Shown here piece after piece: positions 17,424-28,060 of a DNA stretch of 35,776 nucleotides (positions are counted from its first letter, which is position 1; each line of letters opens with the position of its first letter). The notes under the pieces were generated by a model that saw only the letters and a list, made by a program, of their open reading frames with translations, was not told the DNA's origin and made no database searches. Source of the stretch: Haplomitrium mnioides (Eukaryota; Marchantiophyta; Haplomitriopsida; Calobryales); the NCBI GenBank assembly GCA_049999725.1, contig JBNGIS010020201.1, positions 41,562 through 77,337 on the forward strand, given 5' to 3'. Both the position numbers and the translations under genes were made by a program.

Positions 17424-19236
17424 GTTCTTCTAAATCTCAATTTTATTTAGACTCAAAACCTACAACAGTCATTCAACTCAAATAAGAATTAAATTGAGAC
17501 ATATTTAGATACTTATGCAAAACACAAAAGGAAGACTAAGAAGGTCAACTAGACCTCTTTTTCTTAATAGTGGTCTCTTTTTTTCAACCTTTAACCTGGC
17601 AACACAATTATGAAAAGATACAACAAATTTAAGTTAGCCAGATTTTGTTTTTCATAGTGATCTTTTTCTCTTAGAATAGTGATCCAAACCACACATAAAC
17701 ACAAATATTTAATATATAAGATATTTTTATTGTTCACTTGATGATAATCTCAATTGTATTTGTTGAGAATGACTTCCCATAAGCATGATCTCTCTTAGAC
17801 TACCATTGCAAGTTTCCACTCGATGTGTCAATTTCACATTCTTCCAAAAGCACAATACATTCCAGCTAAGGGGAACAATCTCTCATGCATCCACAAGAAT
17901 GTGGCAACAAAAGTAGAGAGAGAGCTTCCATCAATTGTAGCAATAGATTTCTGAGTGATTGTAGTGAAGAAGCATGAGTTCATCAAAGAAGTTGCATTTT
18001 ATACCCTTGCTTGCATGAATTGCAACAACTCTAGCACAAGGCAACAAGCTTGGTTGTTTTTGAAAATCTTTAGTTGATTGCATGTAAGAGTCATATATGA
18101 CTTTCTAGAAACTAGTAGATTTCTAGGCATCTGTACACGTTCTATGTCTTTGTGCTTAGATTCATGGCTCTATGTGTCATCCTGAACTGTTTATAGAAAA
18201 TGAGTTACTATGCAATATACATTCCTACATAGAGGACATTAACTTGCCATGATTCTGACATGGTTTAATTGTTAATGAGTGTGAAAAGTTTGTACAGAAA
18301 TGATAAGTAGTATTAGATTTGATATATTTTGAATTCATTCTAGGAAAAGACTATGAATAAAGCTTTACTTATTCAATCTTGTATGATGTTTTTCTTTGAA
18401 AGATCTTAAGATATCTATATGATCCCTTCCATAAACAATGTCAAGCCCTTCTATTGTATAAATTGATCAACACTCCATTGCTTAGATTGCACAACTAGAA
18501 TAATAAAGTATGATAGTTCAAGGGTAGCTAGATTTATGTAGCATAATTGTTTTCCCTCTCTCTAGAATTCATACATAAATTTGCTTAGATTAAGTTCACC
18601 TTTTTGCAATGTTTTGATGGTTTCTCATCTTTTTTAAATCTAACGTCTCACGAGTAGAATCAAACTTCTTAAATGGCACAAAATGGCAAGACTGCAAAAC
18701 CAACAATGCCATTTTAGAAGGTAATCAAAGTAATATTGTCATAGTCAATGTTCATAGTTCATCCATACCTTATCCATTCTGCTTGATTGTCCCCTCTTTG
18801 CACCTATGTAGTCTAGATATCCCCTTGGTAGCTAAGTTCCAATTTCTCACAAGAAGCATGGTCTGGACGAAATCAGTATCCTAATTGCAGTTTTAGATAT
18901 ATGTCTTATACCTAGACATGAATCAATTCTGGATCCTTGACTATTGAAGAGTCAAAATCAAGTATGTTCCTATATTCTTGTTGAGTATACAGTGCGTATA
19001 TGATAAATGCTTCATTCACTCTTGGCTAATTTAAAAGTAGAACCAAGTATTTTATGAATTGGTGTGAAGCTTCAATGTTGCCTCTTATTCTTGAAATTCA
19101 CCAGATACCTCCATATACTACATTGAAGGTAATAGCACCAGATGTTGGGTTGCCCTCTATGCTCAGTAGTTGGATTAAGTGTAGAAAAATCTTGGTCCAA
19201 CCAATGATGGAAAGCAAACCATCAACTACTGAAACT
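17424..19236. mobile_element. ~1.8-kb insertion into the 135-bp tandem array, type unknown
   Basis: The array is cut after CATGTT and continues with TTGCTCTTTATTTG. Joined, these give CATGTTGCTCT, the same word as in an intact unit near 19455, so the intervening sequence was inserted. No long target duplication is visible and the ends have at most a weak inverted similarity (CAGCAGTT / CAGTAGTT). Open frames at 19054-19266 (plus) and 19098-19280 (minus) show no known domain. An AGAGAGAG run lies near 17915. The insertion mechanism is not determined. Confidence 0.5.
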
Positions 19237-19800
19237 TGCTCTTTATTTGTCCCTGAAGTTCCTTGATATGTATTGGTCACCTCTATAAACTTGCTCTATA
19301 CTTCTCACCTCTTTGAACATTGAATCTCTTATTGCTCTTATATTTGTTGGAAAATAGAACCCTTGTTTTTCTCCCTTGAAAAAAAGTGGTTTCTGGATGT
19401 GTACCACTCACTTTTCCAAACTTTTTCTATACTCACTGCTCCAAATCTTGCATCCTATGTTGCTCTCACATGTATCCACGTTTGTTTGGTCATATCTCTC
19501 TCATCTTAAGAAAGTCGTATCTTAATGTTTGCTGATCACATTTCTGAAATTGCTCTCTACATTTCACCCTACTAAAAGCTGCATCCTATGATGCTAGACA
19601 CCTCTCCAAACTTGCTATGTACTTGTCAGCTGTCCAAAGGTTGAGTCCCATGATGCTCTCATATTTGCTTACATTTTTTGCGGCTATCTATCTCCCATGA
19701 AAGGAAGTGATTCCTTGATGTTTACTAGCTACCTTTCCAAACTTTTTTCTGTACTTGTCACCTCTTCAAATTTTGAATCTAATGTTTCTCTCAGATGTAA
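19237..19800. repeat. Tandem repeat, ~135-bp period, right block
   Basis: Unit starts recur near 19279, 19411, 19539/19596 and 19735, at spacings of about 130-140 bp with one irregular unit. The consensus words are those of the left block. In total about seven units survive in the two blocks. Confidence 0.75.
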
Positions 19801-20196
19801 CTTGTCACTTCTTCAAACATAGTGTGATATATAGAGAAGGTGGTCTTCAAGTAGCAAAGTGGAGAAGGAGGTGGCTAAAGAAACTAAAAAAGCCTAAAAA
19901 TTTAGGAGGTGGTCATATGGGCAAATTGAATAGAAGAATGGTGTTTGATTTGTGCCAAGCCAACCCAAAGGCCATAGAGACTGAAGTACATCCACACACC
20001 AAGTGTGGTAAAGGTAAAAGTAGAAAACCAAAGTCATACAACAACTAGAAAAAGTCAACTAGTGATCAACTAGGGCCAAGGACCTATAAGAGAACTTGGT
20101 CCATCCAAATCCTAAGCTGCAAGGTCCAACTTTGTGACAAGTATGCTCAGATTGGTGGTCTGGTCCCGTGGTTGTTGAATTTAATGTCGATCGAGG
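19801..20196. other. Spacer; start carries a 56-bp repeat shared with 24100
   Basis: Positions 19822-19877 match 24100-24155 with five differences by eye. Beyond that, a plus-strand frame to 20048 is rich in K, R and P and is not recognised. The region ends at an assembly gap. Confidence 0.5.
19822..19877 (+). repeat. 56-bp direct repeat, copy 1 (partner 24100-24155)
   Basis: It begins GTGTGATATATAG and contains GGTGGTCTTCAAGTAGCAA. The partner lies 4.3 kb downstream in the same orientation. The pair brackets both copies of the ORF1-like gene, so it may mark the edge of a duplicated or inserted block. Confidence 0.8.
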
Positions 20197-20296
20197 NNNN
20201 NNNNNNNNNNNNNNNNNNNNNNNNNNNNNNNNNNNNNNNNNNNNNNNNNNNNNNNNNNNNNNNNNNNNNNNNNNNNNNNNNNNNNNNNNNNNNNNN
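20197..20296. other. Assembly gap (100 N)
   Basis: The gap lies next to the C-terminal end of the first ORF1-like pseudogene. Its length is probably a placeholder. Confidence 0.95.
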
Positions 20297-21152
20297 TTAT
20301 GATCCTTTCCTTGCGAATCACAACAATGTCACCCTCCGCCCAATCTTGTTTCATCTTTTGTATTTCTGTCGGGAGGTTTTTCCTTTGAGCTCACGAGGGG
20401 TTCTCATAGATCCAAATGGATTGGTCTTTGAGCGCCTTTTCAATTTTCACGAGATCCCTTCTGTCTCCAACATCGTGAAACTGTAGTAGGATGGGTCGGC
20501 CTTTATCGGAGGGTCGCCCAATTCTCTTACAAGCCATATGTAGGTTCTCAAGGTTACATGGTCTTAGGATTTGTTGTTGGACTGTAATTTGAGTGTTTTC
20601 TTGAGACGTTTCTTGGACACCATGGACTATGAGGTTGATATCATGTCCTTGTTGTTCACTTTCCTCCTCCAGTAGTTCCTTTACTGATGCTCTAACGGTG
20701 TCTAGAGCTTTTGAGGTTCCCCTGACAACATTCGTCCACGTGGTTTGGGTTTGCTTCAATTTAGATTCCAATACGATTTGAGATGTGTTGCTCTTGTTCT
20801 CTAGGTTAGTTAGTGTCTCTTTAGTCAGCTCGTGGTTCTCTTCTAGAGTTTGTATGCCCTTTTTTCGCACATCTAATTCCCTGTCCTCCTCTCTCGTTTT
20901 CCGCATATCGTGCTTGAGGTCATCTATGTCTATAGTATGGTGCTCTCGGATCAGGTTGAGAGTCCTTGTCTTGTTTTCTATCTTTGCCATTTTGGTCTCA
21001 AGGGCCTCTAGCCTTCGATTAGCTGTAACTTTTTGATGGGTCAATTGTTCCTCCAGAGAATTCACTAGCAACTCGAGATCTCTAACACGATCTCTTACCC
21101 ATCGGAGGCAGTTATCCTCTCCTCCCACTTCTTCCCGGTTTTTTTTCTCTGA
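20297..21152 (-). pseudogene. LINE ORF1-like protein, copy 1 (coiled coil + RNA-binding domain)
   Basis: The minus strand has a 245-codon open frame (21128 to 20391). The first ~150 residues are charged and heptad-like, indicating a long coiled coil (RDRVRDLELLVNSLEEQL; ALETKMAKIENK). A globular part follows with INLIVHGVQE, ACKRIGRPSDKGRPILLQF and KALKDQSIWIYENPS. A TGA at about 20388 interrupts it, but the frame resumes with AQRKNLPTEIQKMKQDW and GDIVVIRKER up to the gap. A coiled coil followed by 'N..I.G..E', 'R.G......RPI...F' and 'LK...I.I' is the layout of L1-type LINE ORF1 proteins, trimeric RNA chaperones that coat element RNA. The open frame has no ATG at its left edge (the codon at 21128 is GTG); the first inside ATG is near residue 46. 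The partner ORF2 is not in the window. Confidence 0.65.
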
Positions 21153-22640
21153 TTTCTATGTCACTCTATCTTGTGCGCATTTTAGTGTGGGGGTTATTCA
21201 TGATCGCCCCTCATGTTACCTCATATTTTGAGAGTTGTCTCATCTTGTTCAAGGGCCCTATAAGTATTGAAAGTCTGCAGTTGTGGGGTGTGTCACAAAA
21301 GCTGAGCTTGCAAAGCTCGAAGAAAGCCCCAAATTCTTTTATTTTCCCTTTGAAGCTTGTTTGCAAATTATTACCCCAAAGCTCTACCCAAAAAATTTTC
21401 CCTCCCATAGGCTCTGCCTTCCAATTCGGTATTACTTGCAACCTTTGAAAGTTGCTGCTTGAAGACTTCTCAAAGCCTGTTGCTTGATTGTTCAAGCTCT
21501 AGAGGCCCCTCTATATGACTGTTCACACTAGCAGTCCTACCTTGTTGGAGAGGTCCTTCCTTTGTTTTCTCTAAGCCTTGTCATGAAATGCAGCTGTTAC
21601 CTACAAAAACAAAGCAAAAACATGCAAAAATTGTCCTCTCTGTTCTCTCTACAAGCCTCCACAGCTCTACATTGTTTCCCTTTCCAAGGTCTGCTTGGAT
21701 CTAAGCTCGAAAAAGTTCAGGGTTCTGTCCCAAGTAGGGGACAGGCTCCCAAATCAAGCTTCGCAGATCCCTAGTGAGTCCCAGGAGCTGAAGACCCCTA
21801 AAATTGAGCAAATGGCAGCAGATCGCAGAAGAGATGTAGAGCAAGGAAGTTCGCAGAGAGAGCTCGCCACGTTGGGGCGAATTGCAGTGCCGGGGTGGGC
21901 TCGTCGTGGAGTTTGGGCAGTAGAATGCAGAGCATGAGACAATTTGAAGACCTCTAAAATTGAACAAACATAGAGCTTGGTCACAGAAGAAGCAGGTTGC
22001 AGAAGGGATGTGGAGCCGAGGAACTCGCCGAGCAGGGAGTAGAGAGAGCTCGCTGCGCAAGGGGTCCAAATCGTAGAGTCAGGGAGGATGCAGAGGCCTA
22101 AGGAACCAGCACGCAGAAGTATTTGAGGCCGCTCAAAGGATTGACGGGTAGCTCGCAGGCTAGAATTAGCTTGCAATGAGAAAAAAAAAACTTGTGTATG
22201 GAGAAAGAGGCTCGCAGATGAAGAACCAGGACATCATTTTGGACGCTCCTCGTAGCTCCCATGACGTCAAAATTGCAGCTCGTAGGACATTCCAGGACTA
22301 GCACAGAATCGAGTCTTGCACAAAGCTCTAGGATCCTCGAGGTCATGCTATCATGTGAAGGCTCTAGAATCTCACTAAGAGTGAATAGGAGGTTGCTGGA
22401 ATCGTGGAGGACCAAGGATCGTGTCGGTAGGAAGGAAATCTTTGATAGAATGTCGCTTAGTTTAATAATAGGCACATCAACCTTAGCTAGTCGTGCCAGC
22501 CCCCTTCATTGGTTCTTGTAACAAATGTTCTAACATCAAGCTTGTTGCGAATACAAAGGAACCTTTTAAACTAGTAAGTTTGTAGTAAGAACAATTGCTA
22601 TAGGAGGGGAGCTAGCGGGGCCTAGGTGGGAGTTGTGTTA
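21153..22640 (-). other. GC-richer region upstream of ORF1-like copy 1
   Basis: The region is noticeably richer in G and C than its surroundings and has long overlapping open frames on the minus strand (21211-21495, 21754-22176, 22098-22475). None shows a domain I recognise. Its position suggests the 5' region of the LINE-like element, but that is inference. An internal tandem duplication is listed separately. Confidence 0.4.
21790..22070. repeat. ~156-bp tandem duplication
   Basis: The word GAAGACC(C/T)CTAAAATTGA recurs at 21790 and 21946. Each copy is followed by a GCAGAAG(A/G)GATGT(A/G)GAGC word and then by GAGAGAGCTCGC. The second copy has a ~30-bp insertion (ACATAGAGCTTGGTCACAG). The duplication is old and imperfect. 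Two copies in a promoter-like region are reminiscent of 5'-UTR monomers in some LINEs. Confidence 0.7.
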
Positions 22641-22646
22641 AGCACA

Positions 22647-22670
22647 AAGAGAGAGAGAGAGAGAGAGAGA
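22647..22670. repeat. (GA)n microsatellite
   Basis: About twelve AG units in a row. Confidence 0.95.
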
Positions 22671-23044
22671 ATAGAATAGAATTAGTTCAAAGTCCTATGC
22701 CAGCCCTAAGGCCATAAAGACTAAACGGTGCATTGCACACAATGGCGCGAGTGAGAGAGAGTAAAAATGATGAGCCCACCCGTATAAAAAGGCATTAAAA
22801 CAATTGGTAAACATAGCCGGAGGCCAAAAGGATCCCAAAAGTGCAACAAAATGAAATAAACTAATTTTAACTTATATGTGCCATAATCTTGATCTAAATA
22901 TAGTTGAGCCACCAAGTTGTAATCCCTTATCTATAGTAGCTACGTCGCTACTCGAGGTCTGAAACAAAGGCATAGATCTGGTCAAGGGTCTGAGTTTGAA
23001 GTCGGGTGTCAGAAGGTTATGTTTCAGTGAGACGGAGGGGGGAG

Positions 23045-23640
23045 GAGCTGCATTTTCCCACCACGGATCACTGCAATTTTCCCTATAGCCCAAGCCTAGT
23101 TCATGTTCTCAATTTCCACCAAGAGATCTTTCCTTTGCGATGGGGATAGATCTTTGAATATACAAAAGGGTTGGCTTTTCAGTATTTTCTTGGACTTGAG
23201 AAGGCACATCCAGTCGATTGTGTTTTGGAACCTCATCAAGATTGGTTGTCCTTTGTTGGAAGGCTTCCTAATGTGCTGGCATATGATGTTCATCTTCTCA
23301 AGGCTACATGGTTGCATAATTTGTTGTTGTATGACTCCTTGTGTATTTTCCGTTTGTTGTTCAGGTATTTCGTGGACAAGCAAATTCAATTCCCGTCCTT
23401 GCTTCTCCTGTTCCTCGTTCAGGAAGCTTCAGACTGTTTCTCTAACATTGACTAAATCAGGAGATCCTTTAACAATGTTGGCCCAAGAGGCTTGGGTTCT
23501 CTCCACATCTTGTCGAATTGTCACTTAATGTGCATCTACGCGTTGCTTGAGCTCGTTGAGTTGTTTTTCTTCAAGGTCTCTTGATGTCTTTGGTGTCGCT
23601 TCTTCATAGTTTTGTTCCATGCGCTTCAATGCCCTTTTAT
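23045..23640 (-). pseudogene. LINE ORF1-like protein, copy 2 (degenerate)
   Basis: The minus-strand frame 23389-23096 reads NLLVHEIPEQQTENTQG, then IMQPCSLEKMNIICQHIRKP, KGQPILMRF and FKDLSPSQRKDLLVEIENMN. After a stop it continues with GKIAVIRGGKMQLL near 23050-23090. Each block aligns with copy 1 (INLIVHGVQE, LRPCNLENLHMACKRIGRP, KGRPILLQF). Upstream, in shifted frames, coiled-coil-like sequence continues to about 23640, including a TQASWANIVKG piece matching TQTTWTNVVRG of copy 1. The upstream end runs into a GA microsatellite and gap. Copy 2 is more decayed than copy 1, so the two are separate old insertions or an old duplication. Confidence 0.7.
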
Positions 23641-23641
23641 T

Positions 23642-24079
23642 GAGAGAGAGAGAGAGAGAGAGNNNNNNNNNNNNNNNNNNNNNNNNNNNNNNNNNNNNNN
23701 NNNNNNNNNNNNNNNNNNNNNNNNNNNNNNNNNNNNNNNNNNNNNNNNNNNNNNNNNNNNNNNNNNNNNNNNNNNNNNNNNNNNNNNNNNNNNNNNNNNN
23801 NNNNNNNNNNNNNNNNNNNNNNNNNNNNNNNNNNNNNNNNNNNNNNNNNNNNNNNNNNNNNNNNNNNNNNNNNNNNNNNNNNNNNNNNNNNNNNNNNNNN
23901 NNNNNNNNNNNNNNNNNNNNNNNNNNNNNNNNNNNNNNNNNNNNNNNNNNNNNNNNNNNNNNNNNNNNNNNNNNNNNNNNNNNNNNNNNNNNNNNNNNNN
24001 NNNNNNNNNNNNNNNNNNNNNNNNNNNNNNNNNNNNNNNNNNNNNNNNNNNNNNNNNNNNNNGAGAGAGAGAGAGAGAG
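23642..24079. repeat. (GA)n microsatellite containing a 400-N gap
   Basis: GA repeats occur on both sides (23642-23662 and 24063-24079) of 400 N (23663-24062). The assembly evidently broke in a long GA tract. Open frames drawn across it are artefacts. Confidence 0.95.
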
Positions 24080-24099
24080 TATATGTTTGTTTGTTGTTG

Positions 24100-24155
24100 G
24101 TGTGATATATAGATGAGGTGGTCTTCAAGTAGCAAAGTGAAGAGGGAGTTGGCTA
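24100..24155 (+). repeat. 56-bp direct repeat, copy 2 (partner 19822-19877)
   Basis: It matches 19822-19877 over 56 bp with five differences by eye and starts right after the GA tract and a TTGTTGTTG stretch. Confidence 0.8.
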
Positions 24156-24219
24156 TCATATTGAGGATGAAGGAAAAAGAATGAGTTTGCCATCACGTTG
24201 GGAGCGTGGAGCTCAAGAA

Positions 24220-24259
24220 AGAAGAATGAAAATTGGAGAGTTTCAATTTTCATTCTTCT
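24220..24259. repeat. Perfect 16-bp inverted repeat with 8-nt loop
   Basis: AGAAGAATGAAAATTG (24220-24235) is followed after GAGAGTTT by its exact reverse complement (24244-24259). It would form a stable hairpin as DNA or RNA. It could be the tip of a foldback element. A precursor microRNA normally has a longer stem, so that is unlikely. Confidence 0.9.
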
Positions 24260-25860
24260 AAACTCATAACTCAACATTCAATATGTAGAGTTAAAGAAAA
24301 ACAAAACTATCCATAAAGAAGGTGGTTGCATAATGCAAATGGACTTCTGCATGTTTTTGCTAAAGGCTATTTTTAAGCAAAAAAACATGGTGAGAGTGAA
24401 ATAGTCCAAGAAGAGATAGAAAAAAGTTGAGTAAGAGAAGTGAGGAAGTATTCCTACAATGAGATGTGAGAGATTGTTGATTTCTTGTCTAGCATCTAGT
24501 GTAACCCATCTAATAGCATGATTGAAGAAATCATGACTAAATTGCAATAAGAAAGGTTCTTTCTGTTTGGCAATGCTATCAAGAGACTACAATAGAATTA
24601 CTCTCCTATCTTCATGTCGACTTAAGCTAGGTTTTTGTTTAATGTCAAGGTCCACAACCTATCTAGTGAGTTTTGATGCAACCTCATTGTTAAATATGAC
24701 ACTTATTTATGCATTGGCGCTGCATATTTGTCAGAAACACATCACTCTTCTATAAGGTTTCTGATTTGGTTTTTGGTTTTTTTTTTCTTGATTAGCCTCA
24801 CTCTACCATAAACAACCGCTACTATGAACCATAAATGTACTACCCAAAATATGAACTCTTTTGTTTGCAAAAAAATGATGATTTTGACTTCAAAATAAGA
24901 GAAAAATATGAGTACTTTTCCCAAAAAAGATTTTGAAAGTTTTTCTCTTGTTGTTTTTGCATTTTTAAGGAGTTCTATTGCTAGTTATGAAATATATCCA
25001 CGTAAACTATAATTGAATTTTTTTTGTGAGAATGTTGAAAGCATCAAATTCAAATAAAAGACTAAAAATAGTGTTTTTTATATGGTTAGAAAATAATCTC
25101 ATGTTGCAAAATTCCAGCAATTTTAATTTTTTTTTCAAATTAGTTCAAACTTCATAGGTGCATAGATATGTTACCCCTATAAATCAACAACCTACAAAAT
25201 TAAAAACATTTGTTATATCCCATGTGTACAAAGGCTTTAGGGTTCCAGTTTGGAGTCCACCACCACATGGGCTTCCGAGCAATAATTAGCATGAATGAAC
25301 ATTAACATTAAGAGTCAATAAACGATGATGAGCACGAAAGATAATAAAAAACTTGAAAATATTTTGGATTTTTATATGGAATTGGGTATTTTTTCTTGAA
25401 GAGTATATGCATATATAGAATTCAATCTCAACAAAGTATTCATATAACTTAGAAAATTTATAAATTTGAATTGTATAGATAGCTAAAAACCACCACATAA
25501 ATAATACATTATAAAAACAAGCATTTTTTTAAAAACAAAACTTAATTCAATCACTAGTCTCTATTTTTTCATAGTTGGATTTAGAGAATTCAGCAATATT
25601 CTCTCAAGTTCATCATCAACATTGATGACACTATTTGATTCACTTTCAAACACTTGAATATTGATGGCTTTTATCTACCATATTCAAAAATAATTGGTTT
25701 TGATGGTTGTTAAAGTCCATTTCTTTAGCTGGTTTTTTTGTATTAGATGAAACCCAAAAGAGAGCATTGTAATATCTCTTACATTTAGTATATTAATATG
25801 TAGTTTATATTTATGTTTACTTTTGGCGAATACTATTTTCTCTAGAAAGTATAGTTCAAA
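24260..25860. other. AT-rich spacer, no supported gene
   Basis: A minus-strand 89-codon open frame at 24278-24547 (containing NHAIRWVTLDARQEINNLSH) has a fairly protein-like composition, but it is not recognised and has no supported start. The rest is T- and A-run-rich DNA without domain signatures. Confidence 0.4.
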
Positions 25861-26400
25861 ATATGCACTCTCATCTTAACAAACATACCATTGAACACAC
25901 ATTTATTTTGGATTTGGAGGTTTCTCCCCATCAAATAACAAATCTTTGAGAACTCTTGCAATCCAAACTGGTCTATTTTTTGGATCATTTGATGTAGTGA
26001 CACAAATTAGCATTTTGGCTTTCACATGATGTACATTACCAAATTTGTGAGCATATCTTATTGCATATGAAATGGCTCATAATATGTTGCTTGACGTTAT
26101 AAAATATACGTTTGATTTCAGCCTCTTCCTCTTGGAGTTAAACATCCAAAAAATGTTACAATACACCAACATTTTGAAAATCACCACTTTCCTTCAATGA
26201 TGCATGTGACAATCTCATGTTGAGCAAGAGAATTCATTTCACTAGTCTAAATCTAATTTGTGAGAACTTGTAGCAATTCTACCCTATTTCTTTTTTAGAT
26301 TTCTTTATTTTGGACTTTCAACAAGATCAAAATTGTAGTAAACCCACCTTTTTGTAGACACTTGAGTTGTCAAATACCATACAAAGGTAACCAAAATTCA
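25861..26400 (-). pseudogene. Unrecognised coding remnant (minus strand)
   Basis: A minus-strand frame from about 26090 down to 25907 has ~60 codons without a stop and strongly protein-like content: AISYAIRYAHKFGNVHHVKA, KMLICVTTSNDPKNRPVWIA, RVLKDLLFDGEKPPNPK. After a TAA, MCVQWYVC, another stop and DESAYFEL follow. The pattern 'RPVWIARV...G......VQWY' faintly resembles BAH- or chromo-like plant domains in which a W-(I/V)-x-x-V strand is followed by WY, but I cannot assign a family. Upstream, near 26340-26400, LTTQVSTKRWVYYNFDLVES also reads like coding sequence in a nearby frame. In-frame stops and the lack of a start make it a pseudogene or transposon remnant. Confidence 0.4.
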
Positions 26401-28060
26401 TCTCTTTAAAATTATTTACTCCAAATCCTTTAATCCAAACCATTAAACTTGAACTTGAACTCTTGATTGAAGGTTATATCATTAATTTTCATAACCAATG
26501 ATGAAAGTTGTTGTACAAACAATTTAAAATTCTATGTCTCTTATACAAAGAGTTACATTTAGTGTTAAATTATAGAACAACTCTAATGCTTTGCTACAAG
26601 TGGTAGGTGTAAATGCCTTTACATGTTTCAAATGTTTTGGAAATTGTTGAACATCAGATCAATTTAATTCTACATGTGGTCATTCATAAAACTTAACAAC
26701 TTTGATTTTTTGAAAGACATTTAGCACAATGAAGAGATTAAGATGTCGAAACAATATAGAATTATTATTATTATTATATGTCGTATTATCGAGCTAAAGA
26801 AACAAAGTGACCTTTGAAACCTACATAATATTTTTGTTCAATATTGTAGTCTTAAAGTTGGAATTACTAATCAAGTTTCCATAAGGTATAAAACCCTGAA
26901 AGAAAGAGTATGATTGAAAATTAAAACGCCAACAGTATGAACCTCTATCAAACAATCTTTATAAATATTTTTTGTGGTTTTGGTTAAATCAAATATGGGA
27001 TCACTATTTTCTTTTGATCTATAATATAGATCACAATGTCTAAGTACTGTAACCATCAACATAATATATTTTTTGATGGCTTGCAGGTTTTGTTCTTTCT
27101 TTTTTCTGTTGGTCACGATGAAGAAACATTAGATCAAGAGGAGTCTTATGCACGTATGGGGCTACAAAGCATAATGATAAGTTTGTAACAATAAGAGAAC
27201 CAAAATGAAACAAAACACCTACATATATAGAGTCTCATACACACATATAATTACAAAATACAACAATAAGTTTGTAATAATAAGATAACAAAAGAGGAAA
27301 TAAGTCTCATATACGTATAGAATATCATATCAAAAATTTTGTTTCACATCTATGAAACTTGCTATAATAGAAGATGGAAAATAATGGTATAGTTAAAGAG
27401 TACACAATCACAATTATGGAGCTTAATTAGATCTACATCAACTTGTCATCGGCTCTACAACAGTTTCATTAATGACATTAGAAGATTAAGACTTCCTCTA
27501 CATTAGATTTCTAATATATTATGGATTATATTTAGATTACAATTCAGTAATATAGTCTTAAAATAGACAAGTGTGACTCTAATTGTGTCAACAAAAAGCT
27601 AGCCAAATGTCAAAAACACTCAAAAGAACCAAATGTGGAGTTCTTCTATATGGTCAATGCCCTCATTGGATTGTGAGAAAGGGCTATGTTATTTCTTATG
27701 AGTCTATTTTGTGTTTATTTATGTGTCAACATTAAAAAATAAATTAAAGACATCAAAGAGGAGCATACGAGAACAGAGGATAAAGCATGGAAGTGAGTGA
27801 ATTAAATGCATGAATAATCAATCAAGTAAAGGTGGCTGTTAGTTGAGGAAGACAAGAGGTATTGTTACTTGATATCTGTGAGAAAGTTGAGAAATTGATA
27901 AAAAAAAAAAAAACACAAACATTTTTTGAAAAGATCATGCATGGATATAGGAAGATTTCACTCCCTGCAGAGCCTCCCTCTCTCATCTGCAATTCTCTCT
28001 ATTGGCTTTGGAGTGTGGCTGCCGTCTTCTCACTTGGCGGTTAGAATTAGACATGCCTCT
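26401..28060. other. AT-rich spacer with simple repeats
   Basis: There is an (ATT)n run at about 26758-26777 and an A-run at about 27899-27912. A minus-strand open frame at 26871-27116 (with SDPIFDLTKTTKNIYKDCL) is not recognised. No gene is supported. Confidence 0.45.

Noticed and set aside
17424-19236. Terminal inverted repeats on the 1.8-kb insertion (CAGCAGTT / CAGTAGTT)
   Set aside because: The match is too short, imperfect and offset from the breakpoints to define a transposon class.
23612-24159. Long open frames on both strands across 23612-24159
   Set aside because: They consist almost entirely of N and GA repeat; there is no coding evidence.
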